A DNA stretch of 64,000 bases, taken from positions 124,001-188,000 of the forward strand of contig NZ_LIUF01000005.1 in NCBI RefSeq assembly GCF_001280425.1, written 5' to 3'. The DNA is from Haloarcula rubripromontorii. GTDB taxonomy: Archaea; Halobacteriota; Halobacteria; Halobacteriales; Haloarculaceae. Positions 42,470 through 51,044 of this stretch are shown here, in pieces (the stretch's first letter is position 1; each line of letters starts with the position of its first letter). The notes beneath the pieces are model-generated. The model was not told the DNA's origin and did not search any database. It saw nothing but the letters and a program-made list of their open reading frames with translations. A program made the translations under genes and the position numbers.

Positions 42470-43221
42470 GTATGGCATCCACACCAGACGCCACGGGCGA
42501 CTCGACCGGGGAGCCGGTGCTTCGGATGGAGAACGTCACGGCCGGCTACGGCAACACGACGGTGTTGCACGACGTGAGCATCGCTGTCGAGGACGAACAG
42601 GTCGCCTGTCTCATCGGTCCGAACGGCTCCGGGAAGTCCACGCTGATGAAGAGCATCTACGGCTTCGCGGATGTCCAGACCGGGACGGTGTCGTTCCGCG
42701 GCGAAGACATCACTGGCCGGTCGCCCCAACAGAACCTCAGCAACGGAATGAGCTACGTGCTGCAAGACGCCAGCGTCTTTCCGGGGATGAGTGTCCACGA
42801 GAACATGCTGATGGGCGGCTACGTGTTCAACGACGACGACCGCGCCGCCGCTCGCGCCGAGGAACTCTACGCGGAGTTTCCGGTACTCGCTGACCTCCGG
42901 AACCAATCTGCTGGCACGCTCTCGGGCGGCCAGCGTCGCCTGCTGGAACTGGCCCGCGCGCTGATGGTCGAACCGGACGTGATGATGCTCGACGAGCCGT
43001 CTATCGGCCTCGAACCGCGGTTCATCGACGACGTGTTCGAGCGCATCGAGCAGCTGAACGACCTCGGCACCACTATCCTGCTCGTCGAGCAGAACGCCGA
43101 AAAGGGGCTCTCTATCGCCGACCGGGGCTTCGTGCTCGCAAGCGGCGAAATCAAGTTCACCGGCACAGGGACCGAACTGCTTAACGACGAGGAAGTCGGA
43201 CGCTTGTATCTAGGAGGGTAA
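42466..43221 (+). CDS. livF: ABC ATP-binding protein LivF
   Basis: Encodes 251 aa from GTG 42466, overlapping the LivG stop as GTGA; an ATG at 42472 is an equal alternative. Walker A is GPNGSGKST, signature LSGGQRRLLELA, Walker B VMMLDEPSIGL and switch LLVEQNAEKGL. Completes the five-protein branched-chain amino-acid-type importer. A UspA gene follows after 3 bp, so it may be cotranscribed. Confidence 0.93.
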   Translation: MSMASTPDATGDSTGEPVLRMENVTAGYGNTTVLHDVSIAVEDEQVACLIGPNGSGKSTLMKSIYGFADVQTGTVSFRGEDITGRSPQQNLSNGMSYVLQDASVFPGMSVHENMLMGGYVFNDDDRAAARAEELYAEFPVLADLRNQSAGTLSGGQRRLLELARALMVEPDVMMLDEPSIGLEPRFIDDVFERIEQLNDLGTTILLVEQNAEKGLSIADRGFVLASGEIKFTGTGTELLNDEEVGRLYLGG

Positions 43222-43224
43222 AAC

Positions 43225-43638
43225 ATGTACACGATACTTGTCCCAGTCGACGCCGACGAAGACCGCGCTCGCGGCCAGGCTGCCTTCGTCGCGGAGCTAC
43301 CGTCTGCCGAGACCGAAATCGAGGCCATAATCACACATGCACTGACCAAGGAAGAGGCGGAAGCGCCCGAGGAGATACGCAACGTCGAGCGGATCTCGAC
43401 AGTCAGGCTCGTTCGCGACTACCTCGAGGACCACGATGTCGATGTCCAGCTGGCCGAGGGCCAGCAGCCGCCAGCTGACGGCATCATCGACCTGGCCGAC
43501 GAGTTCGATGTCGACCAGATCGTCATGGGGTCCAGAAAGCGGTCGCCGACCGGCAAGGCCGTGTTCGGGAGCGTCTCCCAGCAGGTCCTGCTTGAGGCGG
43601 ACGACCCGGTCACCGTCGTCGGGTCCCGAGCGGAGTGA
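43225..43638 (+). CDS. Universal stress protein, UspA family
   Basis: Encodes 137 aa. An N-terminal ILVPVDAD strand and the C-terminal loop GSRKRSPTGKAVFGSVSQ match the nucleotide-binding G-x2-G-x9-G-S pattern of ATP-binding Usp domains. It lies 3 bp after livF. Haloarchaeal transporter operons frequently end with a Usp gene, where it is thought to modulate the transporter. The partner and signal are unknown here. Confidence 0.92.
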   Translation: MYTILVPVDADEDRARGQAAFVAELPSAETEIEAIITHALTKEEAEAPEEIRNVERISTVRLVRDYLEDHDVDVQLAEGQQPPADGIIDLADEFDVDQIVMGSRKRSPTGKAVFGSVSQQVLLEADDPVTVVGSRAE

Positions 43639-43664
43639 GAACGTCCCTCTCGGTGGTCCCGATT

Positions 43665-43680
43665 CGCAATCCTTATTGCG
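43665..43680 (+). promoter_or_regulatory. tRNA-Thr promoter with inverted repeat around the TATA element
   Basis: CGCAAT (43665-43670) and ATTGCG (43675-43680) enclose CCTT, so the TATA-like CCTTATT overlaps the repeat. It lies about 40 bp before tRNA-Thr. The tRNA-Ala promoter shows a comparable arrangement. Confidence 0.45.
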
Positions 43681-43716
43681 GTTATGCGTCCAACAACTGA
43701 TGTACGCGAGCGACGC

Positions 43717-43790
43717 GCCGGTGTAGCTCAGACTGGCAGAGCGAATCCTTCGTAAGGATTAGGCCGAGGGTTCAAATCCCTCCACCGGCT
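43717..43790 (+). tRNA. tRNA-Thr (CGT)
   Basis: A 74-nt cloverleaf. Acceptor strands GCCGGTG and CACCGGC pair fully, with discriminator T. The anticodon stem AATCC/GGATT holds the loop TTCGTAA, giving anticodon CGT for threonine. The T arm is GAGGGTTCAAATCCCTC. No encoded CCA. No direct repeat or integrase is seen at its 3' end within this window. Confidence 0.96.
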
Positions 43791-44058
43791 TCTTCTTTCC
43801 AGCGCCGTTCTGACGGGTATGTTTCGTGCCGAAGACGTCTGTCAGAAGCCGTAGTCATGCGTCGCTGGTCTGGCCGTGGCCTGCGAGTCATATAAAAACG
43901 ACCCTCGTCAGTGAGGCGATACGGCGACAGGCTGCGGAGCAGGATGCATAGCTGTAAACGATGGCCATACAGTACGGGTTACGGACAGGGACCGCGGTGT
44001 GCCCGCGAGAACGGTACGACGGACACAGGTGCGGACAGTCAGATGGAGTGTGGTTCTG

Positions 44059-44364
44059 ATGGATTTCCGAAATGCCTGGCATCGAGACGGCGACGAAGAG
44101 GTCTGTTGCATCGCCTGTGGTGAGACGGTCGCTCGGTCGGACGCACGGGAGTATGACAAGCACGGTGACCGCTGGAATCGCGACGACAAGTCCTTCGAAT
44201 ACCTGTGTAAGCCCTGCTACCGAGAGTACTGTCACTTCGATCGGACCGGACTGGAAGACCGGCTCGAAGCGGCCGGTGCCGGGACCGTGAGTCGAGACAC
44301 GTTTCTCAGACGGTATCACAACATAGCTGCCGAAGCGGAACAGACTCGCACCGACGGGCGGTAA
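44059..44364 (+). CDS. Small zinc-finger protein, haloarchaeal
   Basis: Encodes 101 aa from ATG 44059 (MDFRNAWHRDGDEE); the in-frame extension to 43999 lacks support. Two Cys pairs, CCIAC and CKPC, with nearby CH, form a zinc-ribbon or treble clef of about 45 residues, followed by a helical region (GLEDRLEAAGAG). A typical haloarchaeal single zinc-finger protein, of unknown function. The 268 bp between tRNA-Thr and this gene shows no other supported feature. Confidence 0.7.
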   Translation: MDFRNAWHRDGDEEVCCIACGETVARSDAREYDKHGDRWNRDDKSFEYLCKPCYREYCHFDRTGLEDRLEAAGAGTVSRDTFLRRYHNIAAEAEQTRTDGR

Positions 44365-44414
44365 ACTGAGATGCGGATGCCCTGTTGAGGTTGCGACAAC
44401 CCAACACAGGCGTT

Positions 44415-45455
44415 TCAAGGCGTTATAACCGCCCTCCCGTCGATTTCCCGGTCTTCAAGCATCTGTGCGACGGTGTTCACCTCGCCGAGATCGTACTGGG
44501 TCGTGTGGAGGGTAACCGCGCCGCGGTCGACGAGTGCGACCAGTTCCTGCAGTTCGGTGTACTGACCGACGATGTTACCCTGATAGGCGAATTCGCCGTT
44601 GACGAGCGCCTGCGCGGGTTCGTGGATGTGGCCGCCGTAGCCGATGATGTGGTGATCGCCGCCAGCGGCACAGATATCGGGCGCGAGCGCCGTCGTCTCG
44701 TCGGCCCCGACGAAATCGAGGACTTGCGCGGCACCGACACCGTCGCTGATGGCTTCGACCTCGGCGGCGACATCTTCGCTTTCGGGGTTGATGGTGTAGT
44801 GTGCGCCGAGGTCGTCGGCGAGGTCGCGGGCGGACCGCTTGATGTCGACGGCGACGAGGTCGGCGGCACACATGGCGTCGAGACACTGGAGGCCGATGTG
44901 ACCGAGGCCGCCGATGCCGATAACGACTGCTGTGTCGCCGGGATTGAGTCCGTCGACGGCCCTCTTCGCCGCGTGATAGGCTGTGATGCCGGCGTCGGCG
45001 TGGGGCGCGATGTCGGCCGGGTCGACGCCCTCGGGGAGCGGGATGACCGACCGGTCGCTGGTCAGCAGTTGGTCGGCGAAGCCGCCGTCGGTCGTCAGCC
45101 CGTTGAACGCGTCGTTCTCGCAGTACATCGTCTCCCCCTGCCGACAGGGCCGGCAGGTGCCACAGGTCTGGACCGGGTGACAGATGACCTGGTCGCCCTC
45201 CGAGACGATGTCGACGTCGTCGCCCGTCTCGACGACTGTGCCGGCGTTCTCGTGGCCCAGCGTCATCGGAAGGTCCTGTGGGACGTACTGCTCCCACATT
45301 CCCTCGATGATGTGATTGTCAGTCTGGCACCAGCCGGCCCCTTCGACTTCGACGATGACAGCATCTCCGGATGCGATCTGTGGCGCATCTACGTCGTCTA
45401 TCGAAAGCCCGTTCGACATATCGTGCGTGTACTCGTGGAGTCTGGCTGCGCGCAT
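44415..45455 (-). CDS. Zinc-dependent alcohol dehydrogenase (MDR family)
   Basis: Encodes 346 aa. Catalytic zinc ligands are Cys43 in GWCQTDNH, His in GHENAG and the downstream acidic/Asp position; the structural zinc site CGTCRPCRQGETMYC is complete. The Rossmann motif GIGGLGHIG indicates nucleotide binding, and Asp in VAVDIKR suggests NAD. It oxidises an alcohol or reduces an aldehyde in the cytoplasm; substrate not readable. The ATG at 45455 is close to an AT-rich tract (45485-45510) that includes the likely TATA box. Confidence 0.92.
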   Translation of the reverse strand: MRAARLHEYTHDMSNGLSIDDVDAPQIASGDAVIVEVEGAGWCQTDNHIIEGMWEQYVPQDLPMTLGHENAGTVVETGDDVDIVSEGDQVICHPVQTCGTCRPCRQGETMYCENDAFNGLTTDGGFADQLLTSDRSVIPLPEGVDPADIAPHADAGITAYHAAKRAVDGLNPGDTAVVIGIGGLGHIGLQCLDAMCAADLVAVDIKRSARDLADDLGAHYTINPESEDVAAEVEAISDGVGAAQVLDFVGADETTALAPDICAAGGDHHIIGYGGHIHEPAQALVNGEFAYQGNIVGQYTELQELVALVDRGAVTLHTTQYDLGEVNTVAQMLEDREIDGRAVITP

Positions 45456-45618
45456 CGTCCTGTCTCCGGACGAAACGACAATAAATCCATATTATAAAAT
45501 ATTATATACATTGACGCCACCATTGTTCCACCGTCTGGAAGAGTATCGAGTATTCGGCCACTGTCGGTCAGCGTTGAGTCCGGCTATAAAAAGTGCGTGC
45601 AGTGACGCTTGCAGTTAC

Positions 45619-46254
45619 TCAGTCCCGACTGGCCAGCAGCGCGGCCCCCAGCAGTGCCACGACGGCGACGGGAATTCCCATACCGGGACCGAAGGCCGAC
45701 GACGGCGCGGGACTGGTCGCTCGGATCGGCTCCTCAACCGGTTCGTCGGCCGCGTACTCCCAGACGGCGGTCTCGTTCTGAACGATATCAGCGTTCGAAG
45801 ACGAGATGTCGGCGGGCATCGTCAGGCGGTACTCAACCGCGACGCCGTCGCCGAAGGCCACGTCAGTATCCTCGTTCGCAGTGACGAACGTCCGGTCTTC
45901 GTACGTGACGTTGCCGCCGCTGGCGTTGACCGACACATCGCTTTCTGGGCCGGGGTTCCAGTCCGTAAACGCCATCGAGAGTGTAACGTTCTCACCCTCC
46001 AGTTCTTGCTGGTACGTGTAGTTCGACATCCGACTGGTGTTCACGTCGGCGAGGAGGTATCCTTCGACCGAGTCATATCCCTCCTGTTGGGCCTGATTCT
46101 GAAGGCCGTCGTACACTGACGGGGACATTTCGAGGGTCAGGTCGTACTCCGAAACTGTGCCGTCGGCGGCGACAGTCGAGTCAACCGTCGCCGTCACACA
46201 GCCGGACAGCACGACGAGGGCAGCGAGGCCGATTGCGGGGATAATCCGATGCAT
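45619..46254 (-). CDS. Lipoprotein with C-terminal membrane anchor
   Basis: Encodes 211 aa. The N terminus is a signal peptide with lipobox (LVVLSGCVTATV). The middle is beta-rich with several N-glycosylation sequons and an LppM-like opening (TVDSTVAADGTVSEYDL). The C terminus has FGPGMGIPVAVVALLGAALLASRD, one hydrophobic helix ended by a basic residue and resembling a PGF-CTERM-like signal (GPGM in place of GPGF). The protein would therefore be anchored at both ends unless one signal is processed. Function unknown. Confidence 0.75.
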   Translation of the reverse strand: MHRIIPAIGLAALVVLSGCVTATVDSTVAADGTVSEYDLTLEMSPSVYDGLQNQAQQEGYDSVEGYLLADVNTSRMSNYTYQQELEGENVTLSMAFTDWNPGPESDVSVNASGGNVTYEDRTFVTANEDTDVAFGDGVAVEYRLTMPADISSSNADIVQNETAVWEYAADEPVEEPIRATSPAPSSAFGPGMGIPVAVVALLGAALLASRD

Positions 46255-46308
46255 ACCTCACCGAATCGGATGCGGTGGAATAAGCCTTGTTACCGATGCC
46301 GGTCCGGC

Positions 46309-46551
46309 TCAATGTGTCAGGACCAGCAGCTGGTCGTCAGTCCGGACCAGACAGAAGGGTGACCCGGGGTTTCCGAAGGTGTTTGTCCGTTTGTCGCTGA
46401 TAAAGAGCGTCTCGAACTCGTTGCCACAGGCCGGACAGGCGAACCCCTCTCGGTTCGACAGCGTCATCGTTCCCCGGTCGTCTTTCAGCAGCTTGAGCCC
46501 GTGTCGGTACTCGTGAACGTCAAAGCTCCCGCTGACGTCTAGCTGGTCCAT
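46309..46551 (-). CDS. Small zinc-binding protein, haloarchaeal 'flagella cluster' family
   Basis: Encodes 80 aa with one CPAC pair and a further Cys. The pattern FDVHEYRHGLKLLKDDRG and ACPACGNEFETLFISDKR resembles a small haloarchaeal family annotated as flagella cluster protein. The name comes from genomes where it sits near archaellum genes; no archaellum genes occur here. A single zinc knuckle of unknown role is the safest description. Confidence 0.6.
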   Translation of the reverse strand: MDQLDVSGSFDVHEYRHGLKLLKDDRGTMTLSNREGFACPACGNEFETLFISDKRTNTFGNPGSPFCLVRTDDQLLVLTH

Positions 46552-46593
46552 ACGTGTGACACGAGCGGCGGCCGTCTAAAACTCGTCGGCGAC

Positions 46594-47457
46594 TTACACC
46601 AGGTTCGCGCCCATGTAGAGCACGACGACGAGGAAGATCCAGACGATGTCGACGAAGTGCCAGTACATCGACGCCGTCGACACGGAGGTGTGCCGTTCAG
46701 CCGAGTACTGACCGTAGTATCCGCGGATGAAGACAATACCGAGGAGCACAGCGCCCATCGTGACGTGGAGCCCGTGAAGCCCAGTCAGACCGTAGAACGC
46801 GGACCCGTAGATGCCGCCACCGATTGTGAAGCCCTTGTGGACGATGAACTCGTAGTACTCGTACACCTGTCCGCCGATGAAGACGATGCCCAGCAGCAGC
46901 GTCGCGCCCAGCAGCTTCAGGAACCGGCTGCGGTCCCCGTTACGGAGCGCGACGTGGCTAAAGTGAAGCGTCACGGAGCTGGCAATCAGAATCAGCGTGT
47001 TGACAATCACCAGCGAGCCAAACACTTCGGGCACTGCCGCCTGTGTCCAGACTTCGCCGCCACGCACAATGAAGTAGTACACGAAGCCAGCGCCGAACGT
47101 GGCGATTTCGCTCCCGAGGAACAGGAGCATGGCGAACTTCAGCGTTTTGTCCGAGTGGTAGTCCGTCCCGCGCTCCCAGAAGTCCGAGACGAAGGCGTGG
47201 TACAGCCAGCCGTAGATGCCGACGAGGAAGAGGCCGACACTCCCGGCCATCGCCCCTGCTCCGACAGTCTGGCTGACAAGTGCGTTCTCGCCCATCGAGA
47301 GCACGAGCAGGGCCGCGCTGACGTAGATGCCCGAACCACCGATTGCCGTCACAAAGGGCCACCAGCTGGCCTCGCCGAACCCGTGGGGCCAGTCCTCCGT
47401 CGCCGGGAGGTGGTGGTCCCCGTGCCCGTCGTCCGCGTGTTCATCGGAGACACTCAT
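46594..47457 (-). CDS. coxC: Cytochrome c oxidase subunit III
   Basis: Encodes 287 aa with seven membrane helices. The segments SWWPFVTAIGGSGIYVSAALL, AMLLFLGSEIATFGAGFVYYF, and YWHFVDIVWIFLVVVLYMG are the typical ends of heme-copper oxidase subunit III, including HFVD. It has a long hydrophilic N terminus. It helps stabilise subunit I of the terminal oxidase. Its divergent neighbour is a polytopic membrane protein and both face a 133-bp spacer. Confidence 0.94.
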   Translation of the reverse strand: MSVSDEHADDGHGDHHLPATEDWPHGFGEASWWPFVTAIGGSGIYVSAALLVLSMGENALVSQTVGAGAMAGSVGLFLVGIYGWLYHAFVSDFWERGTDYHSDKTLKFAMLLFLGSEIATFGAGFVYYFIVRGGEVWTQAAVPEVFGSLVIVNTLILIASSVTLHFSHVALRNGDRSRFLKLLGATLLLGIVFIGGQVYEYYEFIVHKGFTIGGGIYGSAFYGLTGLHGLHVTMGAVLLGIVFIRGYYGQYSAERHTSVSTASMYWHFVDIVWIFLVVVLYMGANLV

Positions 47458-47590
47458 ACTAGGGCCCTTACGAACGGAATACTAAAAGCCCATCCAATTC
47501 CCTGCGGCCTGTGCCACCGCAACCCCGATCCGACCGGTGACTCGCCGGCATCCCGGAAGCTACACAGGGGCGAAGGCCCAACTGCCGACG

Positions 47591-48970
47591 ATGACATCTG
47601 GGAGGCGTCGTACAGTCGCGCTGGTGGTGTGTGGGCTGGGCTGGCTGGCCGCGACAGGGACGGCGAGCGCACACGGCGGCAGTCTCGCCGGTGGCGGTCG
47701 AGAGTCACTGACGATCCCAACGTGGCTCTTTCTGAGTACCGGCGGCGCGGCCGTCGGCGCGTCGTTTCTGCTGGCGTCGTTCGTCACCGACCGCGCGTTC
47801 ATCGAGCGCATCCACGACTGGGGGCGACCGCTGTCGGGCAGTTTCGAAGGCATCCTGCGGCTCGCTGGGCAACTCATCGGGCTCGCCGGACTCGCCGCAG
47901 TGTTCGTCGTCGGCTTCATCGGGCCGACGAACGCCCGGACGAATCTCGCAATACTGCTCGTCTGGGTCGGCTGGTGGGCCGGGCTGACGATGACGACGTA
48001 TCTCGTGGGTAACAGCTGGGCGACGCTCAATCCGTTCAAGACTCTCGCGGGGTTCCTCCCGACACTCGACCGCAGTTACCCGGCCCGTGTCGGGTCGTGG
48101 CCCGCTGTCGGCGGTCTGCTCGTGCTTGTGTGGGTGGAGGTCGTCAGCCCGCTCGCCGACCAGCCCCGACTGCTCGCGTCGGTTGTCGCCGGCTACGCTA
48201 CGGTGACGCTCGCGGGCGCGCTCGTGTTCGGACCCGACGACTGGTTCGCTCACGCCGACCCGGTGGAGCGGGTGTTCCGCTACTACGGTCGCTTTGCGCC
48301 CATCGGCCGCGATGAGGACGGTCTCAGGCTCCGACTCCCCGGCATGGACCTCTCGACGCCGCGGCTGGTCGACGGGCCTGACGAGGTCGCCTTCGTGATC
48401 GCTTTGCTCTGGGTCACGACCTACGACGGGCTGGTCACGACGCCGGCCTGGCGGGACCTGACGACGCCGCTCGTCGCATCCGGTGTTCCGCCGCATCTCC
48501 TGTATCCGGTCGCGCTCGCCGTCGGCTTCGCCGGCTTCCTCGGCGTGTATCGACTCGCGGTCCGGCTCTCTCGCGATATGTCGGACACGTATCTGACCCC
48601 GGCGGTTCTCGCACGGCGGTTCGCGCCGCCACTCGTCGCCATCGCCGTCGGCTATCATTTCGCGCACTACCTCGGATACTTCCTCGTCCTCGCACCCTCG
48701 CTAGCCGTCACGCTTACGTCGCCGTTTGCGAATCCGGCAGTAGTGCCGACCGTCGACCTGCCGGCGTGGTTCAGCGCGGTCGCGCTCGCGTCGGTCATCG
48801 TCGGTCATCTGGTCGCTATCTGGGTGGCCCACGCCGCCGCATACGATCTGTTTCCCGCGCGGATGCAGGCGATTCGGTCGCAGTACCCGTTCATCGCGGT
48901 CATGGTGTTCTACACGATGACGAGCCTCTGGGTCGTCTCACAGCCGGAGGTGGCACTCCCACATCTATGA
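47591..48970 (+). CDS. Polytopic membrane protein next to cytochrome oxidase subunit III
   Basis: Encodes 459 aa from ATG 47591 (MTSGRRRTVALVVCGLGW); the earlier start would add a non-hydrophobic extension inside the divergent promoter. A probable signal or first helix ends in ASAHGG, and about ten further helices follow, with many conserved Trp and His. I do not recognise the family beyond a haloarchaeal membrane protein often placed near terminal-oxidase genes. It overlaps the following zinc-finger gene (ATGA), so they form an operon. It may assist oxidase assembly; this is inferred from context. Confidence 0.75.
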   Translation: MTSGRRRTVALVVCGLGWLAATGTASAHGGSLAGGGRESLTIPTWLFLSTGGAAVGASFLLASFVTDRAFIERIHDWGRPLSGSFEGILRLAGQLIGLAGLAAVFVVGFIGPTNARTNLAILLVWVGWWAGLTMTTYLVGNSWATLNPFKTLAGFLPTLDRSYPARVGSWPAVGGLLVLVWVEVVSPLADQPRLLASVVAGYATVTLAGALVFGPDDWFAHADPVERVFRYYGRFAPIGRDEDGLRLRLPGMDLSTPRLVDGPDEVAFVIALLWVTTYDGLVTTPAWRDLTTPLVASGVPPHLLYPVALAVGFAGFLGVYRLAVRLSRDMSDTYLTPAVLARRFAPPLVAIAVGYHFAHYLGYFLVLAPSLAVTLTSPFANPAVVPTVDLPAWFSAVALASVIVGHLVAIWVAHAAAYDLFPARMQAIRSQYPFIAVMVFYTMTSLWVVSQPEVALPHL

Positions 48971-49278
48971 CTGACACAGCAACCCAGCCGGTAGCTGATA
49001 CGGCAGCGACACGTACCGACGACGAACCAGCCTACGATGTCCCGGCCGACGCCACCGCCCACACGTGTTCGTACTGCGGCCGGCCGTTCGCCCGCGAGTC
49101 TTGGCTCGCGCTCCACCGCGGTCTGGCCCACCCCAACGAACTTGACGACGAGGAGATTGAGGCCTTTCGAGCGGCCCACGACGAGGAGGAAGCGTCGCTT
49201 TCGACGTTCCGACTCCAGGCACTGGGCGCGCTCGTACTCATCTACTTTGGCTTCCTGATGGTGTACGCACTCGTGTAG
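48967..49278 (+). CDS. C2H2 zinc-finger protein with C-terminal membrane helix
   Basis: Encodes 103 aa. A C2H2 finger (CSYCGRPFARESWLALHRGLAH, written here by its ligands Cys, Cys, His and His) occupies residues 37-58, then an acidic helical linker, then one membrane helix (LGALVLIYFGFLMVYAL). The gene overlaps the preceding membrane-protein gene by 4 bp. The combination of a finger and a tail anchor next to oxidase genes recurs in haloarchaea; the role is unknown. The finger could bind metal or protein rather than DNA. Confidence 0.75.
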   Translation: MTDTATQPVADTAATRTDDEPAYDVPADATAHTCSYCGRPFARESWLALHRGLAHPNELDDEEIEAFRAAHDEEEASLSTFRLQALGALVLIYFGFLMVYALV

Positions 49279-49351
49279 TCTCCGGGTGTCACGCTGTCAC
49301 CGACACAGCAGCCGGGAAGCGAAGCGTTGATGGGTCGCAGGCGACCAACAA

Positions 49352-49642
49352 ATGGGTATGGACCTTCGCGTTATCGACAAATCCGACACGGAACTCTCTA
49401 TCGAAATCGCCGGTGAGGACCACACCTTCATGAACGTCATCAAGGGGGCGCTGCTGGAGACAGAGGGCGTCACGGCGGCGACCTACGACGTGAACCCGGA
49501 ACAGTCCGGCGGCCAGACGGACCCGGTCCTGACGATCAAGACCGAGGAAGGCGTCGACGCGCTGGAGGCGCTCGAAGACGGGACCGACGCCGTCATCGAG
49601 AAGGCAGACAGCTTCACCGACGCGTTCGAAGCCGCCGCGTAA
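49352..49642 (+). CDS. rpoL: DNA-directed RNA polymerase subunit L (Rpo11)
   Basis: Encodes 96 aa (94 from the second ATG at 49358). The sequence has the Rpo11/RPB11 core: [20 protein letters not shown], then [13 protein letters not shown] and the C-terminal helix [13 protein letters not shown]. It pairs with subunit D (Rpo3) to start polymerase assembly. It is a single-copy housekeeping gene. Its short upstream spacer after the zinc-finger gene has no obvious terminator. Confidence 0.95.
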   Translation: MGMDLRVIDKSDTELSIEIAGEDHTFMNVIKGALLETEGVTAATYDVNPEQSGGQTDPVLTIKTEEGVDALEALEDGTDAVIEKADSFTDAFEAAA

Positions 49643-49644
49643 TT

Positions 49645-50493
49645 CTAACAGAGCACGTACGTGACGAACACGCGTTCGTCCGGACCGACGTGGATGTCGA
49701 GGCCGATTAGTCCGTCCTCCGCTCTCTGAATCCTGTTGCCTCGCTCCATGTAGCTGTCGACGAGTGCGGTTGCCAGCGCCGTCTCGTTCTGGTACTGGCT
49801 GAGTGACTGTGGCGTCCGGTCGTAGGCCACCTCGTAGCTGACCACGACTGGGCGCTCACAGGAGAGGGCAAACCGGGAGACTCCCTCGCGCGTTGGCTGC
49901 TCGCCGTTGTCGTAGCGCGCGTCGACACGGCCCTTGTTGTAGTAGGCGGCGGCGTCGTCTATGGTCGCATTCCGCGAGACTGTCCCGCCGCCGACGCCCG
50001 ACCGCCGGACGTTGTACACGTCGACGTAGGTGTCCTCGACTGCGGCGAGCGAGAGCGAGTTGACGGTGTCACCGCTTCCAGCGGGGGATGCGATCTGCGG
50101 TGGGCCAGCGGGGGTTTCGGCGGCGAAGCCCGGCAGCGTGATGCCGCCTACAGCAGCGAGCACAATGAGGCCAAGCAGCAGTGCCACGGCGGCGTAGCCG
50201 AGGACGTACTTCGTTTCGAGCACGTCCAGCCAGCCGGTCTTTATGTCATCCAGAGGGTCGTCCTCCGGCGGCCCCGTCCGTCGCTCGAAGTTACTCCCGC
50301 CACAGCGTTTGCACGGCGGCGAGTTCTTCTGGTGCTGGCGACCGCAGTCCAGACACACCCATCTGGGTCCGCCCTCGACGACTTCTTCGTTGACCTGCGT
50401 CACGGCCTCCTCGAAGGAACCGTGTCCGCAGTTGTCACACGGCGGGTCGTTCTCCTCGTGGGGTTTGCCACACCACTCACACCGCCACTTCAT
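49645..50493 (-). CDS. Zinc-ribbon membrane protein with external domain
   Basis: Encodes 282 aa from ATG 50493 (MKWRCEWCGKPHEEN). Two zinc ribbons (CEWC with CDNC; CLDC with CKRC) occupy residues 4-65, followed by a membrane helix (about 95-117) and an external domain of about 160 residues. That domain has YVDVYNVRR and YYNKGRVDAR segments reminiscent of a CAP/SCP fold, though the match is weak. The long 5' extension of the frame to 50892 covers the promoter of this gene and part of the next and is rejected. The role is unknown. Confidence 0.7.
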   Translation of the reverse strand: MKWRCEWCGKPHEENDPPCDNCGHGSFEEAVTQVNEEVVEGGPRWVCLDCGRQHQKNSPPCKRCGGSNFERRTGPPEDDPLDDIKTGWLDVLETKYVLGYAAVALLLGLIVLAAVGGITLPGFAAETPAGPPQIASPAGSGDTVNSLSLAAVEDTYVDVYNVRRSGVGGGTVSRNATIDDAAAYYNKGRVDARYDNGEQPTREGVSRFALSCERPVVVSYEVAYDRTPQSLSQYQNETALATALVDSYMERGNRIQRAEDGLIGLDIHVGPDERVFVTYVLC

Positions 50494-50548
50494 TGTTGAT
50501 ACTCCGTGGTGGCCAGATAAAGCCTGCCCGGTGCTGACTCCGCCACGG

Positions 50549-50956
50549 TCACACCTCCAGGGTCCGCGTGACGTCTGTCTCCACGTCGAAGTGACGCCCG
50601 TCGCGGAACACGTCGTAGCCGTACGCCAGAATCGAGAGCGACCCGACCGCTGTCGCGACGAACAGGGCGAGTTCGGCCCGCGTCGCCGTCCCGGCGACCA
50701 CCGCCGGCCCGTACGTCGCCGGCCAGGTGAGGGCAAACACCGTGTAGGAGACGCCGACGAAGTGCCGCCAGGTGACCGTCGCCGGGCCGACCGACACGGC
50801 CGCGAGGGTCCCGGCCAGGAGGAGTCCGACACCGGCGACGAGCATCCCGACCAGGACTGGACTCGTGGCGAGCGCGCTGATGCCGAAGGCAACGAGGAAC
50901 GCGCCGAGGAGGGCTAAATCGATTAGTCCGAGGTATCGGTACGCCGACTGGTTCAT
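50549..50956 (-). CDS. Four-helix membrane protein, unknown
   Basis: Encodes 135 aa from ATG 50956 (MNQSAYRYLGLIDLALLG). Four hydrophobic helices (about residues 10-30, 33-56, 66-86 and 95-114) alternate with short loops, and the tail (FRDGRHFDVETDVTRTLEV) is cytoplasmic. No motif is recognised. It lies between the zinc-ribbon protein and hisF on the same strand but with spacers of more than 50 bp, so cotranscription is uncertain. Confidence 0.65.
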   Translation of the reverse strand: MNQSAYRYLGLIDLALLGAFLVAFGISALATSPVLVGMLVAGVGLLLAGTLAAVSVGPATVTWRHFVGVSYTVFALTWPATYGPAVVAGTATRAELALFVATAVGSLSILAYGYDVFRDGRHFDVETDVTRTLEV

Positions 50957-51044
50957 GAGCCTCCATCGACACGTGCGGCCTAAATATTGTCGAACGAGAG
51001 GGCTTCGGTTACGGCCGGACCGCACTCCGTTCGGTCCGTCCGTT

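Noticed and set aside
43717-44058. A second integrated element at tRNA-Thr
   Set aside because: No repeat of the tRNA 3' end and no integrase is found downstream within the window.
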